NCBI GenBank assembly: GCA_050694015.1
Contig: JBOGWY010000315.1
Coordinates: 1 to 24,109 of the forward strand
DNA from: JBOGWY01 sp050694015
GTDB lineage: Bacteria > Actinomycetota > CADDZG01 > WHSQ01
Direction of reading: 5' to 3'
DNA: 24,109 nt
The translations under genes and the position numbers were made by a program. Below the pieces are notes generated by a model. The model was not told the origin of the DNA. It did no database searches and saw nothing but the letters and a program-made list of their open reading frames with translations. This document shows, one piece after another, positions 1-8,195 of this stretch. How positions within the stretch are numbered: the stretch's first letter is position 1; each line of letters opens with the position of its first letter.

Positions 1-799
1 TGATGATCCCGTTCTTCTCGCCGCGGGCACCGAGCTTGGTCACCATCATCTCGGCGAGCAGCGGGCCTTGATCGTTGTAGGACATCCACATGGCGAAGTA
101 ATTGTAGAGGTCGCTCAGGACGGTCTCGCCTACCCCGGCGGATAGGTACGGGACGCCGACGGATGCCGCGTAACGAGCGCACGCATTGATCTGATCGGCC
201 CCGGCCAGCCCTGACAGAAGGAAGACGTTGTCTTTCTCGACCATCTCTTTGCACACCGCGACTGCTTGGCTCGGGTTGTAGTTGTCGTTCATGAGGATCG
301 CTTCGACGCTGCGGCCGTGGATCGTCTGTTTGTTCTCCTGCATCCACTCCCACAGAAGCTGCGACCCCCTCTCTGCCGATGCGGAAGGCACGGGTGCCGC
401 GCCGGTCAACGGCGCGTGCGCGCCGATCTTGATGAGATCGTTCGTCACGCCGGTCGACGTCGCTCCGCCGCCGGTCGTGCCACCACCGGTCGTGCCACCA
501 CCGGTCGTCCCACCGGTCGTCGTCCCCTCCACCGTCTCGCCGACGGTTCCACCGGTGGTGGTGCCGCCGCCTACGGCGCTCGAGCCGAAGCCGCCGCTGT
601 TGGAAAGTTCTCCGGCACTGCCGATCACGTTTCCTTCTGCATCGACGATCTCGCCGGCCTCGTTGACGGTGGCGCCGGGGGGCAGGATCCCACCTTCGAG
701 CTGTTCGGCCACGCCGGGCTTCTGGCCGCACGCGGAGACAGACAGAAGAAGAACCACGCAAGCTAGAGCGGTCAGCTGGGAACGGTTCGGCCTGAACAT
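1..799 (-). CDS. ABC transporter substrate-binding lipoprotein, branched-chain amino acid type (partial, 3' end outside window)
   Basis: The reading frame starts at ATG 799 and stays open to base 1, so about 266 residues are visible and the C-terminus is missing. The start has an AAGGGG ribosome site 7 bases upstream. The N-terminus is a lipoprotein signal: hydrophobic core and lipobox LSVSAC, with Cys24 as the expected lipidated residue. A Gly/Thr-rich linker (about residues 75-115) follows, then a type I periplasmic-binding fold beginning with IKIGAHAPLTGAAP, as in the Peripla_BP_6 / LivJ family. Later segments (NDNYNPSQAVAVCKEMVE, then FLLSGLAGADQINACARYA) fit that family's first Rossmann lobe. 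It would capture a small solute outside the membrane for an ABC importer, but no permease or ATPase gene is in view. The substrate cannot be read; in this family amino acids, amides and other small molecules are all known. Confidence 0.85.
   Translation of the reverse strand, partial: MFRPNRSQLTALACVVLLLSVSACGQKPGVAEQLEGGILPPGATVNEAGEIVDAEGNVIGSAGELSNSGGFGSSAVGGGTTTGGTVGETVEGTTTGGTTGGGTTGGGTTGGGATSTGVTNDLIKIGAHAPLTGAAPVPSASAERGSQLLWEWMQENKQTIHGRSVEAILMNDNYNPSQAVAVCKEMVEKDNVFLLSGLAGADQINACARYAASVGVPYLSAGVGETVLSDLYNYFAMWMSYNDQGPLLAEMMVTKLGARGEKNGII
466..520. repeat. short tandem repeat coding for a Gly/Thr linker
   Basis: The 8-base core CCGGTCGT recurs at 471, 486, 501 and 513 (steps 15, 15, 12). 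On the minus strand it encodes TTGGG-type units between the lipidated Cys and the binding domain. The 3-base multiple spacing keeps the frame, so copy number may vary without breaking the gene. Confidence 0.7.
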
Positions 800-894
800 G
801 GACGCACCCCTTGCTCCGACGGCGTTGGGGAGGCCTTCTACGGGCCACCCTTCCTGTCCTGTCCGAAACCGCGACTTACGGTGTATTTCTGCGG

Positions 895-2004
895 TTAACC
901 CTTCGTGACGCGGATGATGTCGATGCCGCGGTTGTAATCGGCGGTGTAGAGGATGTCCTTCGTGACCCAGTAGGCGGCCGAGGTCGAGCCGCCCCACGGC
1001 AGGAAGTAACCCGCCTCCTTGATCTTGCCGGCCGAGTCCACCTTGAGCAGACGCGTGCCGTGCTCGTACCACGCGACCGCGACGAGGCCCCCGTTGCGGT
1101 ACCCGGGCTGCGTGTCGAACCAGTGCATGCAGAAGAGGTTCGCGGGCGAGTCGCCGTCGGTGTAGAGACCGTTCTTCACGCGGTACTCGTCGACCATCGT
1201 GAACGTCTTGGTCTTCTTCCAGTTCCTCGTATCCCATGTCATGAACGCGCCGTCGGACTCGTCACACGTCGGGCCGCTACTCTCGCCACCCGCGAGCGCG
1301 TAACGGTCGCGCATGTTGTTGGGCCACAGGTTGCTGTGTATGAAACGGTTGTCCTTGTTGCCGCCCTGCGCGATCACCGTCGGCTTCGCGGCATTCTTGC
1401 GGGCGTCGAGGAGCAGCAGAGGCTGCGTCGACGTGAGGATCAAGCCCGGCGCGACCTCGGTGACGTCGTGCCCGCCCCCCGAAGCCGGCGTGCCCTTCGC
1501 CCAGTTGCCTACGATCTTGGGCTTCGTCGGGTTGCGTAGATCGACGATCACACCCTCGGACCCGTACGCGTAGGTGCAGTCCAGCACGCAGCTGATCGTG
1601 TGCTCGTCGGCACCCTCCAGCTCTCCGATCACCGTCGGGTTCGACTTGTCCTCGACGTCGACGATGTTGAGGGTGCCGAGAGACCCGACCAGCAGGATCT
1701 TCCCGTTCGTATCGACGTCCTCTTCGGCGAAGTAGGGCTCCTGCGCAATCACCGTGGTACCGAGGCGCTGCGGGGCCTCCGGATCGGACAGGTCGTAGAT
1801 CGTCAACGAGCGGGACGTCGTGATGTACAGGTAGTCGCCGACGATCCGCGCCCCGGCCGTGTCGTTCTCGAGCGGCACGTAGCCGATGTACTCGATGTTG
1901 TCGGACGCGAAGTAGCCGGGCCCCGGCGCGTCGACATCGACCGCCCTAGCCGCAGGGGCACCGATCATCAGCACGGCGCCGACCAGCGCTATCAGTTTCC
2001 TCAT
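895..2004 (-). CDS. secreted LVIVD-repeat beta-propeller protein (paralog 1 of 3)
   Basis: 369 residues with a Sec signal (hydrophobic core about residues 4-18, cleavage near AARA-VD). The rest has the LVIVD pattern of short blades, for example LTIYDLSDPEAPQRLG (67-82), LNIVDVEDKSNPTVIG (112-127) and VIVDLRNPTKPKIVG (152-166). It is closely related to the products at 6971-8092 and 8248-9399. All three keep H135, C139, C143, H179, H223, C247, C292 and H294 (numbering of this protein) in the same order. The ending GIDIIRVTKG closes the propeller. The ATG at 2004 lacks a strong ribosome site but gives a complete signal peptide. Function is unknown; LVIVD proteins are secreted or surface propellers usually without a characterised activity. 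It faces the phoX-like gene divergently across 156 bases. Confidence 0.85.
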   Translation of the reverse strand: MRKLIALVGAVLMIGAPAARAVDVDAPGPGYFASDNIEYIGYVPLENDTAGARIVGDYLYITTSRSLTIYDLSDPEAPQRLGTTVIAQEPYFAEEDVDTNGKILLVGSLGTLNIVDVEDKSNPTVIGELEGADEHTISCVLDCTYAYGSEGVIVDLRNPTKPKIVGNWAKGTPASGGGHDVTEVAPGLILTSTQPLLLLDARKNAAKPTVIAQGGNKDNRFIHSNLWPNNMRDRYALAGGESSGPTCDESDGAFMTWDTRNWKKTKTFTMVDEYRVKNGLYTDGDSPANLFCMHWFDTQPGYRNGGLVAVAWYEHGTRLLKVDSAGKIKEAGYFLPWGGSTSAAYWVTKDILYTADYNRGIDIIRVTKG

Positions 2005-2067
2005 GGTCGGATGGTTCGCCCCACCGCCGGCGAATCCTCCGGGCGCCGGACGACCCCGGATACGTAT

Positions 2068-2075
2068 TTCATGAA
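2068..2075. promoter_or_regulatory. TTCATGAA palindrome in a divergent promoter region
   Basis: A perfect 8-base palindrome inside a looser dyad (GTATTTCATGAACAC) lies between the divergent genes starting at 2004 (-) and 2161 (+). Its place suits an operator, but only one copy is present and no regulator is identified. Confidence 0.2.
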
Positions 2076-2160
2076 CACGCCGTAACTCTTTTACACACCC
2101 CTTGCAGCGTTCGATGCCGCGCAGTCGTCTGATGGTTGCGGCGAGGAACAGGGGGGAAGC

Positions 2161-3648
2161 ATGGACATGGATAGGCGGAGATTCCTCGCCGCAGCGGGGG
2201 CCGCCGTCGGCGGTGCGGCGCTTGCGGGACCGCTGTCGGCCTTGATGGCTCGGGTAGCGGGAGCCGAGCCGATCATCTCGCCCGGGTACGGACCTCTCGT
2301 CCCCATGGGCGATCTCAGGCTACCGGCGGGATTCAGCTACAAGATCGTGCAGCGACAGGGCGATCTGATGACGCCGGTGGACGCTGCAACGGGTGTCCCG
2401 TCGTCCGGAGGGGTGTCGCATCCGACGCCGTCGCGCTTCGACGGCATGGCCGCGTTCCCGGGCCCGGACGGTTCCACGATCCTGATGCGCAACCACGAGA
2501 ACAAGAAGCGCTACAACTTCCCACGAGGAGTAGCGACACCCGTCATCCCGGGCAACGAGATCGATGTCATCGTTCCCGAGGACAAGAGGTACGACTCGTT
2601 TTACAACGGCGGTGTCGTCAAGCTGACCATCAAGGACGGCAACGTCCTCGAGAGCTACGCGGTGATCGCCGGTACCACGCATAACTGCGCCGGTGGTCTG
2701 ACACCGTGGCATTCGTGGCTTACCTGCGAGGAGTTCTTCCAGACGAACCCGACCGCACCGAACGTCGCCCACGGTTACGTCTTCGACATCCCCGTTTCCG
2801 CGAACGGACCGGTCACCCCGCTACCGATCGTCGCCGCCGGCCGCTTCGAACACGAAGCCGTCGCATGGAGCAACGGGGCGCTGTACGAGACCGAAGATGC
2901 TCCCGACGCCTCGTTCTATCGATACCGCCCGACGAACCCGAACAACCTCCTTGCCGGAGGAACGCTGGAGGCCCTGCGCCTCATCGATTTCCCAGGACGC
3001 GACACCCGCCTCGGCGGCTCGTGGCCGGGTCCGGTCGGTAGCGCGTTCGCCGCGGAGTGGGTGCCCATCGCAGACCCCAACCCGTCGGTGAACACCGGCA
3101 CCCCGAGCGTGCGGGGTCAGGCTCAAGCACAAGGTGCTGCGATCTTCGCCCGCCTCGAGGGGATCTGGTCCGTGCAGGGCAAGATCTACTTCGATGCGAC
3201 GACCGGGGGCGGCACATCGGTCCTCCCGAACACCGATGGTCTCGGATTCGGACAGGTCTACGAGTACGACCCGGTCCTCGGCACCTTGAGACTCGTGTTC
3301 GAGGCAACGAAGACCGCGCCATTCGCACTCGTTCGTCCGGACAACCTTGCGCCGCATCTCCTCACGAGCACGATCTATCTCTGTGAGGACAACCAGGGAT
3401 CGGAGCCCGCGTCCACGAATCACGTCCGCGGCCTGACGCCGAAGGGAACCATCTTCGATTTCGCCGAGGGAGTTACCAACACGACCGAGTTCGCAGGTGT
3501 TTGTTTCAGCCCCGACGGACAGACCATGTTCCTGAACCAACATGGCAACAACTCCACTCAAGGTGGCGTGACCTACGCCATCACGGGACCGTGGAAGAAC
3601 TTCGTGAAGCCGTCGCCTACGCCCAGCCCTTCAACACCGTTGCACTAA
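2161..3648 (+). CDS. PhoX-like (DUF839) secreted phosphatase family protein, Tat signal
   Basis: 495 residues. The ATG at 2161 has a purine-rich AGGGGGGAAG ribosome site. The N-terminus reads MDMDRRRFLAAAGAAVGGAA, a twin-arginine (Tat) signal, so the protein would be exported folded, as expected for a metal cofactor enzyme. PhoX family marks are in order: MRNHENKKRYN (109-119), TTHNCAGGLTPWHSWLTCEE (172-191, with the conserved Cys189), GRFEHEAVAW (227-236), LYETEDAPDASFYRYRP (241-257), then LCEDNQGSEP and the late block EFAGVCFSPDGQTMFLNQHG. Characterised PhoX enzymes are Ca/Fe alkaline phosphatases with a propeller fold. Many actinobacterial DUF839 members are untested, so phosphatase activity is an inference. 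The tail is rich in Pro/Ser/Thr. It is the only + strand gene in the island and ends 4 bases from the convergent gene at 3653. Confidence 0.88.
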   Translation: MDMDRRRFLAAAGAAVGGAALAGPLSALMARVAGAEPIISPGYGPLVPMGDLRLPAGFSYKIVQRQGDLMTPVDAATGVPSSGGVSHPTPSRFDGMAAFPGPDGSTILMRNHENKKRYNFPRGVATPVIPGNEIDVIVPEDKRYDSFYNGGVVKLTIKDGNVLESYAVIAGTTHNCAGGLTPWHSWLTCEEFFQTNPTAPNVAHGYVFDIPVSANGPVTPLPIVAAGRFEHEAVAWSNGALYETEDAPDASFYRYRPTNPNNLLAGGTLEALRLIDFPGRDTRLGGSWPGPVGSAFAAEWVPIADPNPSVNTGTPSVRGQAQAQGAAIFARLEGIWSVQGKIYFDATTGGGTSVLPNTDGLGFGQVYEYDPVLGTLRLVFEATKTAPFALVRPDNLAPHLLTSTIYLCEDNQGSEPASTNHVRGLTPKGTIFDFAEGVTNTTEFAGVCFSPDGQTMFLNQHGNNSTQGGVTYAITGPWKNFVKPSPTPSPSTPLH

Positions 3649-3652
3649 GGCA

Positions 3653-5209
3653 CTAGACCTGCTGGTGGTTCCGCCGGTGATTCCGGCGGATCCGCTCGCA
3701 GGAGCGGAAGCGATCGAGCTTGGTGTCCGAGAGGCAGGCGTCGGTCCCCGATCCACCGTTGAAGACGTTCCTGCCGTCACTGCCGTGGAGGACGTCGGCT
3801 CCACCGCCACCGTTCATCGCGTCGTTCCCGCCACCGCCCTCGATGTCGTCGCCGCCGCCTCCGCCGCCCAGGCGATCCGCGCCCCCGGCGCCGTTGACGT
3901 CGTCCCTGCCCGCGCCACCATCCACGGTGTCGGCACTCGAGCCCATCCTGACGCGGTCGTTCCCGCCGGCGGTCAGCACGACATAGCCACGCACGGATTG
4001 CTGGGCTGTGACCCGGGCGCGAGCGCTCGTCGTCGTAGGTCGAACGACGTCGTCGCCGAGTCCGGTTTCGACACGCACCGAGACCTGCCCGGGCGCGCTT
4101 GGCACGAGCACCGTGTCGCGGTCATCCCCAGTGTCGATGGTGACACTCGTCGTCGCACCGGGATCGTCGATAAGGAGCTCAACGGTGTCTGCACCATCGC
4201 CCGTCTGGACAACGACGTTCTGCGTCGAGCCGTCGACGGTCACGTCGAGATTGTCGTTGCCTTGCGTCCCACAAATCGTCCCGGGCCGCTGAGGATCGCA
4301 TCCGGGTACGGGCGCGGGGCGGATGCCCCAATCGGGGAAACGCTCGTCGACGGTCGGCGTGTTGGTGATATTGACGAGGTTCGAACCGTCGATGTTGATC
4401 GTGTAGATGTCGGGGTTGCCGAGGTGATCACTGCGAAACGCGATCCGTTGTCCGTCGGGCGACCACGCCACGCCGAAGATGCTCCGTTGAGTGGTGGTGA
4501 GTCGCACCGGGTTCGAGCCGTCGCGGTTAACGACCCACAGATCGTTCTGGTGGAAGTCGACGGCGAGCCGCGTTGAGTCCGGGGACCAGTCGAAGTCGGG
4601 GTTGGCGACGGCCGTTCCGATCACCAGCTGTTCCTGGCCGGTCCCGTCGGCGCGGATGACGTGAACCCCGGTCGATCCGGGCGACAGGCGGTCTCCGGTA
4701 AATCCGACCCACTGCCCGTCCGGTGACCACGTGGGGAAAAAATCGCCCCGGTTGGTCGTGACTAGGGGGCGCTCCCCCGACCCATCGACGTTCATGACGA
4801 AGATGTCGAAGGTGCTGCCGTTCTTGGTGCTCGCGTAGACGATCTGGGTCCCCTCCGGAGACCAGCTCGGGTGTTGATCCTGGACTCCCGGACTGTTGGT
4901 CAGGTTCTGCGGGCTGGATCCGTCCGCGTTCGCGACAAAGATGTCGTTGTCGTTCTGGTACGCGATGCGCGTGCCGTCGGCGGACCACGAGGGGTGCGTC
5001 TCCCCGGCCAGGCCGCTGTCGATCAGGAGCCGCTGCCCCGAGCCATCGGACTGCATCACGTAGATCCCGTCGGGAGCGCCGTTCGGGAACGCTTGGTAGG
5101 AGATCGGGCCGTTCTCACCGGGGAACGCGGCATCCACGTCCCGGGCCGGAGAAAGGACCGTAGCGACCAGTGCTGCGACGAGCACGGTCGTGAGCCGGCT
5201 TTTCGTCAA
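3653..5209 (-). CDS. secreted TolB-type propeller with RTX-like calcium-binding repeats (paralog A)
   Basis: 518 residues. The start is a TTG at 5209 with AGGAG six bases upstream; it yields a clean Sec signal (cleavage near DVDA-AF). Residues 30-295 hold PD40/TolB blades: SWSADGTRIAY (74-84), SWSPEGTQIVY (115-125), WSPDGQWVGF (161-170), WSPDSTRLAV (208-217), WSPDGQRIAF (249-258). A Cys-bounded hinge (CDPQRPGTIC, 304-313) leads to Asp-rich repeats and, from about 413 to 490, GGxGxD-type nonapeptides of the RTX class, which bind calcium once outside the cell. The ending holds CLSDTKLDRFRSCER and a basic RRNHRRNHQQV tail. No LPXTG or transmembrane anchor is seen, so it is probably released or held non-covalently. 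It matches the product of 5309-6835 domain for domain. Ligand and activity are unknown. Confidence 0.88.
   Translation of the reverse strand: MTKSRLTTVLVAALVATVLSPARDVDAAFPGENGPISYQAFPNGAPDGIYVMQSDGSGQRLLIDSGLAGETHPSWSADGTRIAYQNDNDIFVANADGSSPQNLTNSPGVQDQHPSWSPEGTQIVYASTKNGSTFDIFVMNVDGSGERPLVTTNRGDFFPTWSPDGQWVGFTGDRLSPGSTGVHVIRADGTGQEQLVIGTAVANPDFDWSPDSTRLAVDFHQNDLWVVNRDGSNPVRLTTTQRSIFGVAWSPDGQRIAFRSDHLGNPDIYTINIDGSNLVNITNTPTVDERFPDWGIRPAPVPGCDPQRPGTICGTQGNDNLDVTVDGSTQNVVVQTGDGADTVELLIDDPGATTSVTIDTGDDRDTVLVPSAPGQVSVRVETGLGDDVVRPTTTSARARVTAQQSVRGYVVLTAGGNDRVRMGSSADTVDGGAGRDDVNGAGGADRLGGGGGGDDIEGGGGNDAMNGGGGADVLHGSDGRNVFNGGSGTDACLSDTKLDRFRSCERIRRNHRRNHQQV
3656..3735. repeat. duplicated 3' coding segment, copy 1
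   Basis: About 80 bases nearly identical to 5312-5391, encoding the shared tail DRFRSCERIRRNHRRNHQQV of the two TolB/RTX proteins. Conservation extends to synonymous positions, unlike the more diverged propeller portions. Confidence 0.75.
3671..3708. terminator. two adjacent hairpins at the convergent 3' ends of the phoX-like and TolB/RTX genes
   Basis: CCGCCGG-TGATT-CCGGCGG (3671-3689) is followed by TCCGCTC-GCAG-GAGCGGA (3691-3708). Both stems are perfect. They lie 20-60 bases past the stop of the + strand gene, inside the coding end of the minus strand gene. No T-tract follows, so terminator function is uncertain; the second hairpin is also present at 5347-5364. Confidence 0.3.
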
Positions 5210-5251
5210 CCTTGTCTCCTGGCTTTACCCCTGACGGGATTAAGAGTCGCG

Positions 5252-5261
5252 TAGACAAGTG
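5252..5261 (-). promoter_or_regulatory. shared upstream box CACTTGTCTA, copy 1
   Basis: The minus strand reads GCGACACTTGTCTACGCG here, 43 bases before the TTG start at 5209. The same 10-base core, flanked by GCGACA and CGCG, precedes the paralog start at 6835. It may contain a promoter element or operator common to the two genes. Confidence 0.35.
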
Positions 5262-5308
5262 TCGCGGCCGGCGCGCCCGTTGAAAAGGTTCCTTTGGATC
5301 TTTTCTCG

Positions 5309-6835
5309 TCAGACCTGCTGGTGATTCCGCCGGTGGTTCCGCCGGATCCGCTCGCAGGAGCGGAAGCGATCGAGCTTCGTATCCGACAGACAGGTGTCGC
5401 GACCGGAGCCGCCGTTGAAGAGGTTGCGACCGTCGGAACCGTGCAGCACGTCTCTTCCACCGCCACCGTTCATGGCGTCGCTCCCGGCACCGCCCTCGAT
5501 GTTGTCGGCCCCGCCGGCGCCGCCGAGCTTGTCCCGACCGCGGCCCCCATCGACGGTGTCTGCCGCTATCCCCGTCGTAACGCGGTCGTTGCCACCGCCG
5601 GTGAGGACGAAGTAACCGCGCGCCGATGCCTGCTGCGCGGCGACACTGACTCGCGCGCTCGTGGTCCCGGTCCGGACGATGTCGTTGTCCGTCCCCGTCT
5701 CGATACGGGCCGAGACCTCTCCGGCCGACGGCGGCACGATCACGGTGTCGGCGCCGTCTCCCGTCTCGATCGTGACGCTTGCCGGGGTGGCGGGGTCGTC
5801 GATGTGGAGTTCGATCGTGTCGGCACCGTCACCGGTCTGAACGAGGACGGTCGGAGACGAGCCGTCGATCGTTACGTCGATGTCATCGCTCCCTTGCGTT
5901 CCGCACGTCGTGCCGGGCTGGTTGGGATCGCATCCAGGAACCGGCCGCGCCACGCCCCAGTCCGGATAAAAGTCGTTACCCCTCGTGTTCGTCACGTTGA
6001 CGCTCGGGGTTCCGTTGGTGTCTTGCTGGCTCGCGCTGGTGACGTAGATGTCCCAATCGCCACCCCGATCGCTCGTATACGCGATCTGCGTCCCGTCCGG
6101 CGACCACGTCACGCCGTTCGCCGAGTTCCCGTCCAGCGTCATCTGCATGGGGGCCGTGCCGTCACGATTCACCGTCCAGATGTTGAAGGCGGTGTCGTAG
6201 ACGATGCGCGACGAGTCCGGAGACCAGTCATGGTTCGGGTTGTTGTAGGTCGTGTCGGCGATGTGGGTTTGCCCGCTTCCGTCCGGTGACATGACATAGA
6301 TGCCGCGGCCGGTGGTCGGTCCGGTCTTGGGGAGCCGGACCGCGACGAACGCGATCGCGCTCCCGTCGGGCGCCCACTCCGGAAAATCGTCGTAGCGCGT
6401 GTCCGACGTGAGCTGCGCATCGCCGGTACCGTCCGCGTTCATCACGTAGATGTCCGAGTTCTGCCTGACGCTCGCGTACGCGATCCTCGTACCGTCGGGC
6501 GACCACGACGGGCTTCCGTCGTCGATCGTGGCGGTGTTCGTGAGGTTCGTGCGCCCCGTGCCGTCGGCGTTCATCACGTAGATGTCGCCTTCGGATTCGA
6601 AGACGATCCGGCTCCCGTCCGCGGACCAGTCCGGTGCGGTATCGAATCGGTTCGTCGTCACGGCAACCTGCCCCGACCCGTCGGGGCTCATGGTGAAGAT
6701 CCCGAAGCGGGTGTTCCCGGCCGCCCACGCGATCTGACCGTTCCCACCGGGGAACGCGGCGCGCCCGGGAGCCGGGACATAGAGAACACCTGCCGCGAGA
6801 CATGCGGCCGCGACGACACGAAGCACCTTGCGCAA
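5309..6835 (-). CDS. secreted TolB-type propeller with RTX-like calcium-binding repeats (paralog B)
   Basis: 508 residues from a TTG at 6835. This start is chosen because GGAGG lies 7 bases upstream and it gives a compact signal peptide (LRKVLRVVAAACLAAGVLYV, cleavage near PGRA-AF). Starts further upstream would extend into the leader without a ribosome site. The body has PD40/TolB blades such as DWSADGSRIVFESEGDIYVM, SWSPDGTRIAYAS, WAPDGSAIAFVA and WSPDGTQIAYTSDRGGDWDIY. The hinge CDPNQPGTTC leads to DGADTIELHIDDP repeats and RTX-like GGxGxD units, then the tail shared with the product of 3653-5209. The 99-base gap to that gene and the same strand allow cotranscription, but each has its own upstream copy of the CACTTGTCTA box. 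It is probably a tandem duplicate of its neighbour. Function is unknown. Confidence 0.87.
   Translation of the reverse strand: MRKVLRVVAAACLAAGVLYVPAPGRAAFPGGNGQIAWAAGNTRFGIFTMSPDGSGQVAVTTNRFDTAPDWSADGSRIVFESEGDIYVMNADGTGRTNLTNTATIDDGSPSWSPDGTRIAYASVRQNSDIYVMNADGTGDAQLTSDTRYDDFPEWAPDGSAIAFVAVRLPKTGPTTGRGIYVMSPDGSGQTHIADTTYNNPNHDWSPDSSRIVYDTAFNIWTVNRDGTAPMQMTLDGNSANGVTWSPDGTQIAYTSDRGGDWDIYVTSASQQDTNGTPSVNVTNTRGNDFYPDWGVARPVPGCDPNQPGTTCGTQGSDDIDVTIDGSSPTVLVQTGDGADTIELHIDDPATPASVTIETGDGADTVIVPPSAGEVSARIETGTDNDIVRTGTTSARVSVAAQQASARGYFVLTGGGNDRVTTGIAADTVDGGRGRDKLGGAGGADNIEGGAGSDAMNGGGGRDVLHGSDGRNLFNGGSGRDTCLSDTKLDRFRSCERIRRNHRRNHQQV
5312..5391. repeat. duplicated 3' coding segment, copy 2
   Basis: Direct repeat of 3656-3735. 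The hairpin TCCGCTC-GCAG-GAGCGGA is kept at 5347-5364, while the first hairpin of copy 1 has lost its pairing here (CCGCCGG repeated directly rather than inverted). Confidence 0.75.
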
Positions 6836-6891
6836 ATCGACCCCCTCCAGGGATAGGCGAGCGGCCATCATTCTGCGTGCGCAGCGCGTTC

Positions 6892-6901
6892 TAGACAAGT
6901 G
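6892..6901 (-). promoter_or_regulatory. shared upstream box CACTTGTCTA, copy 2
   Basis: The minus strand reads GCGACATTCACTTGTCTA, then GAACGCGC. It lies 57 bases before the TTG start at 6835. Here TTGTCT could be a -35 with CAGAAT as a weak -10 after 17 bases. The same arrangement is not clear in copy 1. Confidence 0.35.
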
Positions 6902-6920
6902 AATGTCGCTGCACGCGACG

Positions 6921-6942
6921 AAGGGGGCCGGTCGGCCCCCTT
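6921..6942 (-). terminator. strong GC-rich hairpin downstream of the LVIVD paralog 2 gene
   Basis: AAGGGGGCCG-GT-CGGCCCCCTT is a perfect 10-base stem, 29 bases past the stop at 6971 and before the start region of the next gene. The following T-run is short, as is common in GC-rich actinobacteria. Confidence 0.7.
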
Positions 6943-6970
6943 CTGTGGTGGTTAGTCCGATTCGCGCTAG

Positions 6971-8092
6971 TTAAGGCTTCCCGTTGTACTTCAGGATGTC
7001 GATCCCCCTGGTGTAGTCGACGGAGTAGACGAGATCCTTCGTCATCCAGTACGCGGCCGACGTTTCGCCGCCGTAGGGGATGAAGTAGCCGACCTCTTTG
7101 ATCTTGCCCTTCGACGACACGTCGATGAAGCGCGTGCCGTGGTCGTAGGAGCCCATCACGACCAGGCCCCCGTTATCGAACGTCGGGTGCTCTTCGAACC
7201 AGTGTGCGGAGCAACCCATCGCATTGACGGCCGGCTGGCCGTCGGAGTAGGTGCCGTTGTTCAACTGGTAGATGTCGAGCATCCTCAGTGTGCCGGTCTT
7301 CTTCCAGTCGGATCCGTCCCACGTCATGAACGCCCCGTTGGCGCCACTGCAGCGGCCGGTGAAGTTCGACTCGCTCGAGAATAGGACGATGTCGTCCTCC
7401 CCGGTGTTGGGCCACTGGTTGGAGTGGATGCCGCCGGTCACGCGCTTGTCCTGACCCACCGCGACGAGCTTGGGCTTCGCAGGATTCTTGCGTCCGTCCA
7501 GCAGGATGATCGGGTTGGACGAGGTGAGTACCCTCCCCGGAGCAACCTCGTTCACGTCGTGTGCGCTCGTCGCCGGCATGCCTTTGCCCCAGTTCCCCAC
7601 GATCTTCGGCGCGGTCGGCTTGCGGAGATCGACGATGACGCCCGTCGATGAGTACGAGTAGGTGCAGTTGAGGATGCAGTCCGACGTGTGACCGCCACCG
7701 CCCGCCAGCGTCGCGATCTCGGTCGGGTTCGACTTGTCCTCGACATCCCACACGTGAAGGATGTTCTGCGGCAACTGCTCGGAGAACAGCAGGATCTCGC
7801 CGTTCGTGGCGACGTCTTCGTTCTCGAACTTGATCCCGAACGGCTCCGTCGTGATGAGTTGCGGCGCGGTCGGGTCGGACACGTCATAGATCGAGAACGT
7901 CTTCCACGACGTCACGTAGAGGTACTTGCCTACGACCTTCGCTCCGGTGGCAGTGCCGACCTCGAACGGAACGTGCGCGACGAACTCGACATTGTCGGAT
8001 GCGTAGCCACCCTGTGTCGGACCCGCAGTCGCGGCGGGGATCCCCGCGGTCATCAGCAGTGCCGCCGCGATGGCGATCATCGACCTCCTCAT
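6971..8092 (-). CDS. secreted LVIVD-repeat beta-propeller protein (paralog 2 of 3)
   Basis: 373 residues. ATG 8092 follows GGGAGGGG, and the Sec signal runs to about ATAG-PT (residue 24). LVIVD-type blades include FSIYDVSDPTAPQLI (66-80), LHVWDVEDKSNPTEIA (112-127) and GVIVDLRKPTAPKIVG (151-166). The conserved constellation is H135, C139, C143, H178, H223, C248, C294 and H297, plus YDHGTR (316-321). The motif FENEDVATNGEILLFSE (89-105) is almost identical in paralog 3, so these two are closer to each other than to paralog 1. It is bracketed by hairpin terminators at 6921-6942 and 8171-8192 and so is likely its own transcription unit. The activity is unknown; a metal-bearing or disulfide-stabilised extracellular propeller fits what can be seen. 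Confidence 0.87.
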   Translation of the reverse strand: MRRSMIAIAAALLMTAGIPAATAGPTQGGYASDNVEFVAHVPFEVGTATGAKVVGKYLYVTSWKTFSIYDVSDPTAPQLITTEPFGIKFENEDVATNGEILLFSEQLPQNILHVWDVEDKSNPTEIATLAGGGGHTSDCILNCTYSYSSTGVIVDLRKPTAPKIVGNWGKGMPATSAHDVNEVAPGRVLTSSNPIILLDGRKNPAKPKLVAVGQDKRVTGGIHSNQWPNTGEDDIVLFSSESNFTGRCSGANGAFMTWDGSDWKKTGTLRMLDIYQLNNGTYSDGQPAVNAMGCSAHWFEEHPTFDNGGLVVMGSYDHGTRFIDVSSKGKIKEVGYFIPYGGETSAAYWMTKDLVYSVDYTRGIDILKYNGKP

Positions 8093-8170
8093 GGCCCCTC
8101 CCTGTCGGTTGTGAGGTAGGTCTTCTCCTCAAGTCGGTCGAGCACCTGCGGCTGGGAGGTTCAATACGAA

Positions 8171-8192
8171 GGGCCTCCCCGGAGGGAGGCCC
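8171..8192 (-). terminator. hairpin terminator behind the LVIVD paralog 3 gene
   Basis: GGGCCTCCC-CGGA-GGGAGGCCC has a perfect 9-base stem. It lies 56 bases past the stop at 8248. On the minus strand an A-run precedes it and TTCGTATT follows; on the + strand it is followed by TGTTTTCTTCT, so it could work either way. Confidence 0.7.
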
Positions 8193-8195
8193 CTG

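Noticed and set aside
466..520. A CRISPR-like array
   Set aside because: The 12-15 base periodic repeat has no spacers and encodes an in-frame Gly/Thr linker.
2050..2100. A PhoP (PHO) box upstream of the phoX-like gene
   Set aside because: GTTACGG and GTTCATG on the minus strand look like imperfect repeats, but the spacing is 10 rather than 11 bases and the match to GTTCACC units is poor.
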